DNA of 64,000 nt from Lonepinella koalarum (GTDB lineage: Bacteria > Pseudomonadota > Gammaproteobacteria > Enterobacterales > Pasteurellaceae). A model generated the notes under the pieces. It ran no database searches. It was not told where the DNA came from and saw only the letters and a list, made by a program, of their open reading frames with translations. How positions within the stretch are numbered: the stretch's first letter is position 1; each line of letters opens with the position of its first letter. The DNA lies in the NCBI RefSeq assembly GCF_004565475.1, contig NZ_SRHX01000009.1, positions 1 through 64,000 of the forward strand, written 5' to 3'. The position numbers were made by a program, and so were the translations under genes. This document shows positions 17,698 to 27,666 of this stretch, one piece after another.

Positions 17698-17755
17698 TTT
17701 TTATGGTATATTTTTTTAAAGTTTCCTTATTTTCCTGTTTTTTAAAGGTTTTGCA

Positions 17756-18385
17756 ATGTTTGATTCGTTAATTGTACAATTTGTAGTACTTTGGGCGGTG
17801 ATTGATCCCATCGGTTCTATTCCGGTTTATTTAACTAAAACTAGCCGTTTATCTTTAGCAGATCGTCGTAAGGTGGCGTTAAAAGCGGTACTGATTGCAA
17901 CGGGTATTTTGTTGTTTTTCTTAATTGCTGCTCAAGGCTTATTTGAAGCGATGCAAATTCCCCTTTCAGCTTTCCAAATCGCAGGCGGTTTGGTGCTATT
18001 TTTATTCGCCTTAACTATGATTTTTGGTGAGGGCAAACCCGAACACGAAATGAAAATGAGCACTAACTTGAGCGAATTGGCGGTTTATCCCTTAGCTGTG
18101 CCGTCCATTGCTTCACCGGGAGCAATGATGGCGATTGTGTTGTTGACCGATAATCACCGTTTTAGTTTTACCGCACAAGTTCTCACCACTTTTATTATGC
18201 TTGCTGTGTTATTGATTACTTACCTATTGCTGTTGGTGGCGAACCGTGTGCAAGATGTGATTGGTAATACTGGGGCATCGGTGATTAGTCGAGTCATGGG
18301 ATTAATTTTAGCTGCGGTAGCCGTTAATAATGTGTTAGTCGGTATTCAAGAATTCTTTATCACAGGTGGTATAAATATCAGTTAA
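17756..18385 (+). CDS. MarC/YhgN family inner-membrane protein
   Basis: A 209-residue hydrophobic protein with about six membrane segments. The family hallmarks are present: VLWAVIDPIGSIPVYL at the N-terminus and VYPLAVPSIASPGAMM in the middle. MarC proteins (UPF0056) were once linked to multiple antibiotic resistance, but this was not upheld and transport substrate is unknown. Most like the YhgN branch. Ribosome site AAAGG. The next gene starts 24 bp after its stop in the same direction. Confidence 0.88.
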   Translation: MFDSLIVQFVVLWAVIDPIGSIPVYLTKTSRLSLADRRKVALKAVLIATGILLFFLIAAQGLFEAMQIPLSAFQIAGGLVLFLFALTMIFGEGKPEHEMKMSTNLSELAVYPLAVPSIASPGAMMAIVLLTDNHRFSFTAQVLTTFIMLAVLLITYLLLLVANRVQDVIGNTGASVISRVMGLILAAVAVNNVLVGIQEFFITGGINIS

Positions 18386-18408
18386 TGAATTTATCAACAG
18401 GAGAAATT

Positions 18409-19248
18409 ATGTTTAATACAACATTTATTGGTTTAGGAGTGGCGGGTAATTTTGCTGGTCATTTAGAACAGGCTGGCGAGGCGGCTGATTTTGCTCAAGT
18501 TAAAACAGAAGAAGCTGTGCAACCGAAAGCGATTTTCCCCTTTTATGTGCCTAGCCAACAGTTAAATGAAAATGAACGCTTTTTGTCCGTTTATCCTCTT
18601 TCCCATGATCGTTTACAATTTCCACAAAACGCTGATAATTTACAGATTGAACCTGAGATTGCGTTGATTTGTGAGATTCAATACGATAAAACATCGCAAA
18701 AAGTGACCGCACTTTTACCCACTTATTTTGCCGCCTATAACGATTGTTCTATTCGTCGCCCAAATGCACGTAAAATTTGTGAAAAGAAAAATTGGGGCGC
18801 GGATTCCAAAGGCTTGTCAGCTAACTGGCTTGCCTTAGACAGTTTTGATTCAGGGAGCAATATTGATGATTATCGGATAGCCTGTTTTCATAAACGTGAT
18901 GACAAGTTAACCGAATACGGTATTGATAGTCCGGCAGTAGGTTATAGTTATTTTCATCAAAAATTATTGCGTTGGATAGTAGATAAAATGAATCATCAGC
19001 CCGATCAAGACCCAATGAATAATATTGCCAACTTGTTGAAACTGGCAAATTATCCGACTAAAGCCGTGATGAGTATTGGTGCTACTCGTTACACCGAATT
19101 TGGCGAAAAAAATTTCTTGCAAGTAGGTGATACTAGTTTGGTGGTAGTATATAACGGTAAAAAATATTCTCATTCACAAATTGTACAAATGGCAGAGCAA
19201 GCGTGCTTTGCGGATGATATTTCGGCGTTGGTGCAAAAAGTGGTTTAA
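18409..19248 (+). CDS. Conserved protein of unknown function (DUF5718-like)
   Basis: A 279-residue protein. I place the start at ATG 18409 because a strong ribosome site (CAGGAGAAATT) precedes it and the protein then begins MFNTTFIGLGVAGNFAGHLE; the frame also has an ATG at 18385. The GLGVAGNFAGHLEQAGE opening, IFPFYVPS and EPEIALICEI blocks match from memory a family named DUF5718, with no known activity. No signal peptide or membrane segment is visible; a cytoplasmic role is likely. It follows the MarC gene closely. Confidence 0.7.
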   Translation: MFNTTFIGLGVAGNFAGHLEQAGEAADFAQVKTEEAVQPKAIFPFYVPSQQLNENERFLSVYPLSHDRLQFPQNADNLQIEPEIALICEIQYDKTSQKVTALLPTYFAAYNDCSIRRPNARKICEKKNWGADSKGLSANWLALDSFDSGSNIDDYRIACFHKRDDKLTEYGIDSPAVGYSYFHQKLLRWIVDKMNHQPDQDPMNNIANLLKLANYPTKAVMSIGATRYTEFGEKNFLQVGDTSLVVVYNGKKYSHSQIVQMAEQACFADDISALVQKVV

Positions 19249-19319
19249 ATTTTCATATTCAATAAGGTGATGTGTATTATCATTTTTTGTGAGATAAAGA
19301 TAAAATAAGTTGCTTGTTT

Positions 19320-19335
19320 TGTGATCTCTATCAAA
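19320..19335 (+). promoter_or_regulatory. CRP/FNR-type site upstream of oadGAB
   Basis: TGTGATCTCTATCAAA fits the CRP consensus (TGTGA-N6-TCACA) with one weak half and also resembles an FNR box (GTGAT-CTCT-ATCAA). A -10-like GATAAT at 19360-19365 gives a start near 19370, placing the site about 42 bp upstream. A near-identical sequence lies before aspA at 37040. Confidence 0.65.
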
Positions 19336-19395
19336 GATTTTATTTTGATTAAGCCGTAAGATAATAATGTTCTACCTAATATAAGGATTATTAAT

Positions 19396-19668
19396 ATGAC
19401 CCCAGCAGAACTCTTTGGTGAAGGTATCAACTTGATGTTTTCAGGTATGGGTTTTGTGTTAGTCTTTTTGCTCATTTTAATTGGGGCGATTGGACTAATG
19501 TCAAAACTGATTAATCAATATTTTCCTGAACCTGTCGTTGTTCCTAAAAAGGTTTCAAAAAATGTTCCAAATTCAACCGCACTTCAGCCTGTCAGTAACG
19601 ATTTAGATCGTTTACGTCCAGTGATCGTGGCAGCCATTGCACATCATCGTGCGAGACATTCAAATTAA
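19396..19668 (+). CDS. oadG: Oxaloacetate decarboxylase, gamma subunit
   Basis: A 90-residue protein with one N-terminal membrane segment (about residues 11-37, MFSGMGFVLVFLLILIGAIG) and a Pro/Val-rich cytoplasmic tail (PEPVVVPKKV...). OadG holds the membrane OadB and the peripheral OadA together and binds zinc near its C-terminus (HHRARHSN). It heads oadG-oadA-oadB with an 18-bp gap to oadA. Position and length are typical. Confidence 0.9.
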   Translation: MTPAELFGEGINLMFSGMGFVLVFLLILIGAIGLMSKLINQYFPEPVVVPKKVSKNVPNSTALQPVSNDLDRLRPVIVAAIAHHRARHSN

Positions 19669-19686
19669 TGAAAGAAGGATTTTATT

Positions 19687-21510
19687 ATGACTAAAAAAAT
19701 TAAAGTGACAGATGTAGTACTTCGTGATGCCCATCAATCTTTATTTGCCACCCGTTTACGTTTAGATGATATGTTGCCGATTGCAGCAGAATTAGATGAT
19801 ATTGGCTATTGGTCACTGGAAGCCTGGGGCGGTGCGACCTTTGATAGCTGTATTCGTTTTTTAGGCGAAGATCCTTGGGTGCGGTTACGTGAATTGAAAA
19901 AAGCCTGTCCGAAAACCCCGTTGCAAATGTTGTTGCGTGGACAAAATTTATTAGGCTATCGTCATTATGCCGATGATGTGGTGGATCGTTTTGTAGAGCG
20001 TTGTGTGGCAAACGGCATGACGGTATTCCGTGTGTTTGATGCGATGAACGATCCACGTAATATGCAAGCGGCATTGCAAGCAGTGAAAAAACACGGTGGT
20101 CACGCACAAGGTACGTTAAGTTATACCACTAGCCCTGTACATACTTTACAAACATGGTTAGACACCACCGAACAATTATTAGAAATTGGAGTAGATAGTC
20201 TTGTAATTAAAGACATGTCAGGGATTTTAAATCCAATGGCAGCAGCGGAATTAGTGGGCGAAATCAAAAAACGTTTTGATGTACAGTTACATTTGCATTG
20301 CCACGCCACTACAGGTATGTCAGAAATGGCATTGTTAAAAGCCATTGAAGCCGGTGTCGATGGGGTAGATACGGCGATTTCTTCTATGTCGGGTACGTAT
20401 GGACATCCCGCTACTGAAGCGATTGTGGCGACCTTGCAAGGCACCGAATTTGATACGGGATTAGATATTCCTCGCTTAGAAAAAATTGCGGCGTATTTCC
20501 GTAATGTGCGGAAAAAATATACCAAATTTGAAGGGCAGTTGCGTGGTGTGGATAGTCGTATTTTGGTGGCACAAGTACCGGGTGGCATGTTGACTAACCT
20601 TGAGGGACAGCTTAAACAACAAAATGCCAGCGATAAACTCGATTTAGTGTTGGAAGAAATTCCACGCGTGCGTAAAGATTTAGGCTATATTCCGTTAGTG
20701 ACCCCGACATCCCAAATCGTGGGTACCCAATCCGTTATCAACGTGTTAATGGGCGAACGTTATAAAACTATCGCCAAAGAAACCGCAGGGATTTTAAAAG
20801 GCGAATATGGTCGCACCCCAGCCCCTGTGAATGCAGAATTGCAAGCTCGTGTGCTTGATGGTGGCAAACCAATTACTGACCGTCCAGCAGATCATATTGC
20901 CCCTGAAATGGCGAAAATTGAAGCAGAAGTGAAACAAACCGCACAAGAAAAAGGCATTAAACTGGCTGAAAATGCGGTAGATGATGCGTTAATTGTGGCG
21001 TTATTCCCACAAATTGGTTGGAAATTCTTAGAAAATCGTGGCAATCCTGCTGCCTTTGAGCCAGCACCGACGTTAGCGCCTGCGGCTCAAGATGAAAAAG
21101 CTGCGGTACAAAAATCCGCAGAAAAAGCCCCAGCCAAACCAGCAAGCGGTTCAGCGGTTTACACCGTGGAACTTGAGGGTAAAGCCTTTGTGGTGAAAGT
21201 GTCTGAAGGTGGCGATGTAACTCATATTGCACCGACAGCAGCTCCAGTGGCAGCCCCTGTGGCTCAAACTGCTCCAGCACCTGCTGCAAGTGGTACTGGC
21301 ACCGCAGTTACCGCACCAATGGCAGGCAATATCTGGAAAGTAGTCGCCACCGAGGGACAAACTGTCGCAGAGGGTGATGTATTGTTTATTTTAGAAGCGA
21401 TGAAAATGGAAACCGAAGTACGGGCGAACCTTGCCGGAACTGTGCGTGGTATTTGTGTGAAAGCGGGTGATTCCGTCGCTGTGGGCGACACAGTGATGAC
21501 CATTGCTTAA
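19687..21510 (+). CDS. oadA: Oxaloacetate decarboxylase, alpha subunit (biotin protein)
   Basis: A 607-residue protein that transfers CO2 from oxaloacetate to biotin. Domains in order: HMGL-like carboxyltransferase barrel ([12 protein letters not shown] near the N-terminus, metal-binding [10 protein letters not shown] near residue 205), the conserved carboxylase domain to about 450, an Ala/Pro-rich linker (about 455-540), and a biotinyl domain with EAMKMET; the biotin Lys is residue 573. Carboxybiotin is then decarboxylated by OadB with sodium export. In an anaerobe-type metabolism this converts citrate- or aspartate-derived oxaloacetate to pyruvate while conserving energy. Confidence 0.96.
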   Translation: MTKKIKVTDVVLRDAHQSLFATRLRLDDMLPIAAELDDIGYWSLEAWGGATFDSCIRFLGEDPWVRLRELKKACPKTPLQMLLRGQNLLGYRHYADDVVDRFVERCVANGMTVFRVFDAMNDPRNMQAALQAVKKHGGHAQGTLSYTTSPVHTLQTWLDTTEQLLEIGVDSLVIKDMSGILNPMAAAELVGEIKKRFDVQLHLHCHATTGMSEMALLKAIEAGVDGVDTAISSMSGTYGHPATEAIVATLQGTEFDTGLDIPRLEKIAAYFRNVRKKYTKFEGQLRGVDSRILVAQVPGGMLTNLEGQLKQQNASDKLDLVLEEIPRVRKDLGYIPLVTPTSQIVGTQSVINVLMGERYKTIAKETAGILKGEYGRTPAPVNAELQARVLDGGKPITDRPADHIAPEMAKIEAEVKQTAQEKGIKLAENAVDDALIVALFPQIGWKFLENRGNPAAFEPAPTLAPAAQDEKAAVQKSAEKAPAKPASGSAVYTVELEGKAFVVKVSEGGDVTHIAPTAAPVAAPVAQTAPAPAASGTGTAVTAPMAGNIWKVVATEGQTVAEGDVLFILEAMKMETEVRANLAGTVRGICVKAGDSVAVGDTVMTIA

Positions 21511-21522
21511 TTTGGAGGCAGT

Positions 21523-22824
21523 ATGGAAAGTATTATTGCTCTACTGAAAGGCACAGGCATTATGCACCTTGAATGGGGGCAAGCGGTGATGATTTTGGTT
21601 AGCCTGTTATTGTTATGGCTGGCGATTGTGAAAAAATTTGAACCGTTGTTGTTATTGCCGATTGGCTTTGGTGGCTTGTTGTCGAATATTCCTGAAGCGG
21701 GCATGGCAATGACGGCATTGGATAATTTGTTACATTCAGGTACACCTGAACAACTTGCTGTGATTGCAGGAAAAATCGGTGTAGTGGCAGATCCTGTGGC
21801 AATTAAAACCGCACTGGCGAACTTGCCAGCATCAATACAAGACCAATTGGAAGTGACCGCCGGCGATCTCGGTTTTAGTGCTGGGATTTTAGCCTTGTTC
21901 TATAAAGTGGCGATTGGCTATGGTGTTGCACCGTTAGTTATCTTTATGGGGGTGGGAGCAATGACGGATTTTGGTCCGTTAATTGCCAATCCAAGAACCT
22001 TATTGCTTGGTGCGGCGGCACAATTCGGGATCTTCACTACCGTATTGGGAGCCTTGGGTTTGAATTGGTTAGGGGTAATTGATTTTACCTTGCCACAAGC
22101 TGCCTCTATCGGGATTATTGGGGGGGCAGACGGTCCAACCGCCATTTACTTAACCAGTAAACTAGCACCTGAATTATTGGGTGCGATTGCAGTGGCTGCC
22201 TATTCTTATATGGCATTAGTCCCATTAATTCAACCGCCAATTATGAAAGCACTAACTACCGAAGCCGAGCGTAAGATTCGTATGACCCAACTACGAACGG
22301 TGAGTAATCGAGAAAAAGTGATGTTCCCAATTATCTTGTTATTATTGGTGGCATTATTATTACCTGATGCGGCACCATTACTTGGTATGTTCTGTTTTGG
22401 TAACTTAATGAAAGTCAGTGGTGTGGTAGAGCGTTTAAGTGATACCACACAAAATGCCTTAATTAATATCGTGACTATCGTGCTAGGTTTATCTGTGGGT
22501 GCAAAACTGGTGGCGGATAAGTTCTTGCAACCGCAAACACTTGGTATTTTACTGTTAGGTGTGATTGCTTTTAGTATCGGTACAGGCAGTGGCGTATTAA
22601 TGGCAAAATTGATGAATAAATTCAGCAAAAATAAAATCAATCCGTTGATTGGTTCCGCAGGGGTATCAGCCGTACCAATGGCGGCGCGTGTATCTAACAA
22701 AGTCGGGCTTGAAGCAGATCATCAAAACTTCTTATTGATGCACGCCATGGGACCGAACGTGGCTGGCGTAATTGGTTCAGCCATTGCCGCAGGTGTCATG
22801 TTAAAATACGTTGGGGCAATGTAA
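21523..22824 (+). CDS. oadB: Oxaloacetate decarboxylase, beta subunit (sodium pump)
   Basis: A 433-residue polytopic membrane protein with about nine to eleven hydrophobic segments. It decarboxylates carboxybiotin on OadA and exports Na+. The conserved [14 protein letters not shown] motif contains the essential Asp, and [17 protein letters not shown] near the C-terminus is a second signature. It follows oadA by 12 bp with ribosome site GGAGGCAGT. An uptake-signal hairpin follows the gene. Confidence 0.95.
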   Translation: MESIIALLKGTGIMHLEWGQAVMILVSLLLLWLAIVKKFEPLLLLPIGFGGLLSNIPEAGMAMTALDNLLHSGTPEQLAVIAGKIGVVADPVAIKTALANLPASIQDQLEVTAGDLGFSAGILALFYKVAIGYGVAPLVIFMGVGAMTDFGPLIANPRTLLLGAAAQFGIFTTVLGALGLNWLGVIDFTLPQAASIGIIGGADGPTAIYLTSKLAPELLGAIAVAAYSYMALVPLIQPPIMKALTTEAERKIRMTQLRTVSNREKVMFPIILLLLVALLLPDAAPLLGMFCFGNLMKVSGVVERLSDTTQNALINIVTIVLGLSVGAKLVADKFLQPQTLGILLLGVIAFSIGTGSGVLMAKLMNKFSKNKINPLIGSAGVSAVPMAARVSNKVGLEADHQNFLLMHAMGPNVAGVIGSAIAAGVMLKYVGAM

Positions 22825-22843
22825 GGAAAAATGTGTTAAAAAT

Positions 22844-22899
22844 ACACCGCACTTTGGGAAGTGAGCTGAGCAAGCCTAAAGTGTAGTGTCATTTTTTAG
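22844..22899 (+). terminator. Likely terminator after oadB
   Basis: ACACCGCACTTTGGG and CCTAAAGTGTAGTGT pair imperfectly around a 16-base loop and are followed by CATTTTTTAGG. The left arm contains an exact uptake core. Confidence 0.6.
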
Positions 22900-23063
22900 G
22901 TGTTCCATTTATTCTCTTTTCGCTTAAAATTGGCTATTAATAATCTAAAATTCTTATCAGAAAACAAATTTATCTTATTATTTTATTCCAGACGCTTTAC
23001 AAACTGCTGTTTTTCTGCCATAAAGGAACGGAATACAATACAAAATAACAAGGAGTCGATTAT

Positions 23064-24701
23064 ATGCAACACAAATTATTATCTTCTTTACTTGCTGGCG
23101 GTGTCGCGTTAGCCTTTTCTTTTGCTGCCAATGCGGCAAAAGTACCAGCTGGCGTGGAATTGGCCGCTGCACAAGAAATTACCATTAATAATGGCTCAGA
23201 ACCGCAAAGTTTTGATCCGCACTTAACCGAAGGTGTACCAGAATCAGGCGTCGCTTTTCAGCTGTTTGAGGGGTTAACGACAGCCGATTCTGAGGGTAAT
23301 ACGATCCCAGGTGTGGCGGAATCTTGGGATCATTCCGATGATTATAAAACTTGGACGTTCCATTTGCGTAAGGATGCAAAATGGTCTAACGGTGATCCTG
23401 TGACGGCACAAGATTTTGTGTTTTCTTGGCAACGTTTAGTCACCCCAGCTACCGCTTCACCTTATGCGAGCTTTTTAACCTATATGCAGGTAGCGAATGC
23501 ACAAGATATTATTGACGGCAAAAAATCTCCTGATACCTTAGGCGTGAAAGCCATTGATGATTTGACCTTTGAAGTGTCTTTGGACAATGCGGTGCCTTAT
23601 TTAGTCGGTTTAACTTCTCACCAATCTATGTTGCCAGTGCCTAAAAAAGTGATTGAGAAATTTGGTGAAAACTGGGTGAAAGAAGAAAATATAGTCGGTA
23701 ATGGAGCTTATATTTTAACGGATCACGTGATTAATGAAAAAATCGTGTTTGCACGTAACCCGAATTATTGGAACGATAAAGAAACCGTGATCGACAAAGC
23801 TACGCTGTTGAGCATTGAAAACCCAACCACGGACGTACAGCGTTATCGTGCGGGGGATTTGCAGATAACCAACTATGCCTTGCCAACCGAGCAATTTGCT
23901 AAGTTGAAAAAAGAATTGCCAGATGAGTTATTTATTACCCGAACTTTAGCAACCTATAGCTATGAGTTGAATAACAGCCGAGCGCCGTTTAACGATGTGC
24001 GAGTACGTAAAGCACTCAATTTGGCGTTAGATCGTAATATTATTACTGATAAAGTCATGGCACAAGGGCAAACCCCGACTTATGTATTTACTCCACCTTA
24101 TATTAGCGAGGGAGAGAAAATCCAACAGCCAGCCTATTCCACCAAACCCATGGCAGAGCGTAATGTCGAAGCGGTGAAATTGTTAGAAGAAGCAGGCTTT
24201 AGCAAATCCAATCCATTGAAATTTACGATTCTTTATAACACTAATGAAAACCATAAAAAAGTTGCCATTGCTGCTGCTTCTATTTGGAAAGCCAATACGC
24301 AAGGACTCGTTGATGTGAAATTAGAAAACCAAGAATGGAAAACCTATATTGCTTCACGTCGTAGTAAAGCCTATGATGCTGCTCGAGCAGGTTGGAATGC
24401 GGATTATAACCAAGCCTCTACCTTTGTGAATTATTTCTTATCTAATTCAAGTAATAACACCGCATTTTATCGCAGTGAGAAGTATGATGCCGCTGTTATG
24501 GAATCTCGTGCAGCATTAGATGAAAATCAGCGTGCAGAAGCCTATGCGAAAGCCGAAGCGATTTTAGCCGAAGAAGCCGCTATTGTACCGATTTATAACT
24601 ATGTGAATCCACGCTTGGTGAAAACCTTTGTCAAAGGTTATTCGGGTAAAGATCCACAAGATAGAGTGTTGTTAAGAAATCTTTATATTGTTAAACACTA
24701 A
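23064..24701 (+). CDS. oppA: Oligopeptide ABC transporter, periplasmic binding protein OppA
   Basis: A 545-residue protein of the SBP_bac_5 family with a signal peptide cleaved after AANA (about residue 24). Typical blocks are ITINNGSEPQSFDPHL, GVAESWDHSDDYKTWTFHLR and DPVTAQDFVFSWQRL. It captures peptides in the periplasm and delivers them to OppBC. First gene of oppABCDF with ribosome site AAGGAG. A hairpin at 24708 separates it from oppB and would let oppA be expressed above the membrane components. MppA or the peptide/heme-binding paralogues of the family are alternatives, but the complete opp operon favours OppA. Confidence 0.92.
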   Translation: MQHKLLSSLLAGGVALAFSFAANAAKVPAGVELAAAQEITINNGSEPQSFDPHLTEGVPESGVAFQLFEGLTTADSEGNTIPGVAESWDHSDDYKTWTFHLRKDAKWSNGDPVTAQDFVFSWQRLVTPATASPYASFLTYMQVANAQDIIDGKKSPDTLGVKAIDDLTFEVSLDNAVPYLVGLTSHQSMLPVPKKVIEKFGENWVKEENIVGNGAYILTDHVINEKIVFARNPNYWNDKETVIDKATLLSIENPTTDVQRYRAGDLQITNYALPTEQFAKLKKELPDELFITRTLATYSYELNNSRAPFNDVRVRKALNLALDRNIITDKVMAQGQTPTYVFTPPYISEGEKIQQPAYSTKPMAERNVEAVKLLEEAGFSKSNPLKFTILYNTNENHKKVAIAAASIWKANTQGLVDVKLENQEWKTYIASRRSKAYDAARAGWNADYNQASTFVNYFLSNSSNNTAFYRSEKYDAAVMESRAALDENQRAEAYAKAEAILAEEAAIVPIYNYVNPRLVKTFVKGYSGKDPQDRVLLRNLYIVKH

Positions 24702-24707
24702 AATTAT

Positions 24708-24730
24708 TCCCCTGAAACCTTTTCAGGGGA
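24708..24730 (+). terminator. Attenuating hairpin between oppA and oppB
   Basis: TCCCCTGAAA, loop CCT, TTTCAGGGGA forms a perfect 10-bp stem followed by CATTTTCTTT. It probably causes partial termination after oppA or stabilises the oppA mRNA end. Confidence 0.8.
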
Positions 24731-24843
24731 CATTTTCTTTCCCTAACTTGGGGAATATTTTACTAGTGAATAATTTCACATTCTGTCTAGCTACAGAATA
24801 TTTTGTATTTTTTATTTTTTATTAATCTTTGTGGGCTGTCGTT

Positions 24844-25764
24844 ATGTTTAAATTTATTATTAGAAGACTGCTTGAAGCAATACCAACGTTGTTTCTGTTA
24901 ATTACGGTATCTTTTTTCCTGATGCGACTTGCACCGGGTAATCCGTTTACCAGTGAAAAAGCCTATCCGCCCGAAGTGATGGCGAATATTGAGGCCAAAT
25001 ATCATTTGAATGAGCCGTTACATAAGCAATATTTTTTGTATTTGGAAAATCTTTCGCACGGGGATTTTGGTCCATCTTTTAAATATAAAGATCAAACAGT
25101 GAACACCTTAATTGCATCGGCTTTCCCCGTTTCCATTAAACTGGGGTTAACCGCCTTTGTGTTTGCTGTCACCTTAGGTTTATTGGCTGGCATTGTGGCG
25201 GCGTTAAACCAAAATACTCGGTGGGATTATTTGGTGATGAGTTTTGCCATGACCGGGGTGATTATTCCAAGCTTTGTGATTGCACCGTTATTAGTGCTAT
25301 TTTTTTCAATTTATTTAGGCTGGTTTCCAGCTGGTGGTTGGAACGGAGGAACACCCTATTATATGGCGTTACCGGTGGTGGCGTTAACCATTGGTTATGT
25401 AGCTGGAATTGCGCGGATTATGCGTGGTTCGATGATTGAAGTGCTACATTCTCCGTTTATTCGTACCGCCAAAGCTAAAGGCTTGCCATTGCGACGGATT
25501 ATTTTTAAACATGCATTACGTCCTGCGATTATTCCAGTCGTGACTTATTTAGGTCCAGCCTTTGTGGGGATTATCACAGGTTCTATGGTGATTGAGCAAG
25601 TATTTGGTTTACCGGGTATTGGACAGTTATTTGTGAATGGTGCGTTAAACCGTGATTATTCCTTAGTCTTGAGTTTAACCATTTTAGTCGGCACCTTGAC
25701 CATTTTCTTTAATGCGGTGGTGGATATTTTATATGCGGTTATTGATCCGAAATTGCGTAGTTAA
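24844..25764 (+). CDS. oppB: Oligopeptide ABC transporter permease OppB
   Basis: A 306-residue inner-membrane permease with six predicted membrane segments. ATG 24844 is used because the protein then starts MFKFIIRRLLEAIPTLF, as in E. coli OppB, which has the same length. The EAA loop that contacts the ATPases is visible (RTAKAKGLPLRRIIFKHALR). It follows a hairpin after oppA and precedes oppC by 9 bp. Confidence 0.95.
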   Translation: MFKFIIRRLLEAIPTLFLLITVSFFLMRLAPGNPFTSEKAYPPEVMANIEAKYHLNEPLHKQYFLYLENLSHGDFGPSFKYKDQTVNTLIASAFPVSIKLGLTAFVFAVTLGLLAGIVAALNQNTRWDYLVMSFAMTGVIIPSFVIAPLLVLFFSIYLGWFPAGGWNGGTPYYMALPVVALTIGYVAGIARIMRGSMIEVLHSPFIRTAKAKGLPLRRIIFKHALRPAIIPVVTYLGPAFVGIITGSMVIEQVFGLPGIGQLFVNGALNRDYSLVLSLTILVGTLTIFFNAVVDILYAVIDPKLRS

Positions 25765-25773
25765 GGGGGCGAT

Positions 25774-26691
25774 ATGTTAAAAATGCAACAAAATCAACAA
25801 TTAGCCCAAAAATTACTTGAACAATCAAATATGCTGTCGTTGGAAAGTCGTAGTCTATGGCAAGATGCCAAACGTCGTTTTATTGCTAATAAAGCCGCTA
25901 TGTTTAGCTTATTTATGTTGGTGTTGATCGTGCTGTTTATTACCTTTGCACCGATGTTAATGCCGTTCAGTTTTGAAGAAACTGATTGGAATATGATGAG
26001 TGCTGCCCCTGATTTTGAATCAGGACATTATTTAGGTACGGACGGTTCAGGACGTGATTTGTTAGTACGGATTGCTATGGGCGGACGTATTTCGCTAATG
26101 GTGGGTATTTTAGGAGCATTAATTGCCGTATTGATCGGTACCGTTTACGGGGCTATTTCTGGCTTTTTTGGTAAAACCGTGGATATGTTGATGATGCGCG
26201 CCTTAGAGGTACTGAGTTCATTTCCATTTATGTTCTTTGTGATTCTATTGGTGACGTTCTTTGGACAGAATATTTTATTAATTTTTGTGGCGATCGGGAT
26301 GATTTCTTGGCTTAACCTCGCTCGTATTGTGCGAGGTCAAACCCTAAGTTTAAAGAATAAGGAATTTATTGAAGCGGCGATGGTTTGCGGCGTGTCACGG
26401 CGAAAAATTATTTTCCGTCATATTATCCCGAATTTATTGGGTATCGTGGTGGTGTATGCCTCTTTAGAAGTGCCGTCGTTGATTTTATTCGAATCTTTTT
26501 TAAGTTTCTTAGGGTTAGGCACACAAGAACCGATGAGCAGTTGGGGGGCGTTGTTAAATGACGGGGCGGCACAGATGGAAAGTTCCCCTTGGTTATTGAT
26601 TTTCCCTGCGGCTTTTTTATGTTTAACGCTATTTTGTTTTAACTTTATCGGTGACGGATTGCGTGATGCCTTGGATCCAAAGGAGAGATAA
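25774..26691 (+). CDS. oppC: Oligopeptide ABC transporter permease OppC
   Basis: A 305-residue permease partner of OppB. A cytoplasmic N-terminal stretch (residues 1-40, ending RRFIANKAAMFSLF) leads into the first membrane helix; the GTDGSGRDLLVRIAMGGRISL block and the EAA loop (EAAMVCGVSRRKIIFRHIIP) are typical of OppC/DppC. Ribosome site AAGGGGGCGAT. Its stop lies 3 bp before oppD. Confidence 0.95.
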   Translation: MLKMQQNQQLAQKLLEQSNMLSLESRSLWQDAKRRFIANKAAMFSLFMLVLIVLFITFAPMLMPFSFEETDWNMMSAAPDFESGHYLGTDGSGRDLLVRIAMGGRISLMVGILGALIAVLIGTVYGAISGFFGKTVDMLMMRALEVLSSFPFMFFVILLVTFFGQNILLIFVAIGMISWLNLARIVRGQTLSLKNKEFIEAAMVCGVSRRKIIFRHIIPNLLGIVVVYASLEVPSLILFESFLSFLGLGTQEPMSSWGALLNDGAAQMESSPWLLIFPAAFLCLTLFCFNFIGDGLRDALDPKER

Positions 26692-26694
26692 ACG

Positions 26695-27666
26695 ATGAAT
26701 AATTTGCTTGATGTACAAAATTTATCGGTAAAATTTTCCACGCCAGACGGTGTCGTCACGGCAGTGAATGAACTGAATTTTAGCCTTGAACAAGGCGAAA
26801 CCTTAGGTATTGTGGGCGAATCGGGTTCCGGTAAATCACAAACCGCTTTTGCCTTAATGGGACTATTGGCTTCTAATGGCAAAACCACAGGATCCGCTAA
26901 GTTTAATGGTCAAGAATTGCTGAATTTGACGGAACGTCAATTAAATAAAATTCGTGCCAGAGATATTGCGATGATTTTCCAAGATCCCATGACCTCGCTC
27001 AATCCTTATATGAAAGTGGGCGAGCAGTTAATGGAAGTGCTGATGATTCATAAAAATATGGATAAATCCACCGCACTTTCTGAGTCGATCCGTATGTTAG
27101 ACGCGGTGAAAATGCCCGAAGCGAAAAAACGTATGGCGATGTATCCGCACGAATTTTCAGGCGGTATGCGGCAAAGGGTGATGATTGCCATGGCGTTGCT
27201 ATGCCGTCCGAAATTATTGATTGCCGATGAACCGACCACGGCGTTAGATGTGACGGTGCAAGCCCAAATTATGACCTTGCTAAACGAATTAAAACGTGAG
27301 TTTAACACGGCGATTATTATGATTACCCATGATCTCGGGGTGGTAGCGGGGATTTGTGATAAAGTGCTGGTGATGTATGCTGGCAGAACTATGGAATACG
27401 GTAGTGCGGAGCAAATTTTTTATCAGCCAACACATCCTTATTCTATGGGTTTAATGGAAGCGATTCCCCGTTTGGATAGCCAATCTCACGAGTTAAAAAC
27501 CATTGCCGGCAATCCGCCGAATTTGCTACGTTTACCGCAAGGTTGTCCGTTTTCGCCACGTTGTCAATATGTGCATGAGCAATGTTTAACCGCCCCGAAA
27601 TTAAGCCAATGGACGGATAACCGCTTACGCAACTGTTGGATTGATGCTAAGGAGTTTGTCCTATGA
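26695..27666 (+). CDS. oppD: Oligopeptide ABC transporter ATPase OppD
   Basis: A 323-residue ATPase with Walker A GESGSGKS, signature FSGGMRQRV and Walker [13 protein letters not shown], followed by the C-terminal oligopeptide-transporter domain with a cysteine cluster ([16 protein letters not shown]) that in related ATPases holds an iron-sulfur cluster. It pairs with OppF on the membrane permeases. An internal uptake signal lies at 27070. It overlaps oppF by 4 bp (ATGA). Confidence 0.95.
   Translation: MNNLLDVQNLSVKFSTPDGVVTAVNELNFSLEQGETLGIVGESGSGKSQTAFALMGLLASNGKTTGSAKFNGQELLNLTERQLNKIRARDIAMIFQDPMTSLNPYMKVGEQLMEVLMIHKNMDKSTALSESIRMLDAVKMPEAKKRMAMYPHEFSGGMRQRVMIAMALLCRPKLLIADEPTTALDVTVQAQIMTLLNELKREFNTAIIMITHDLGVVAGICDKVLVMYAGRTMEYGSAEQIFYQPTHPYSMGLMEAIPRLDSQSHELKTIAGNPPNLLRLPQGCPFSPRCQYVHEQCLTAPKLSQWTDNRLRNCWIDAKEFVL

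Noticed and set aside
24829-24843. Alternative TTG start of oppB five codons upstream
   Set aside because: ATG 24844 gives the same N-terminus and length as E. coli OppB; the upstream codons add nothing family-like.
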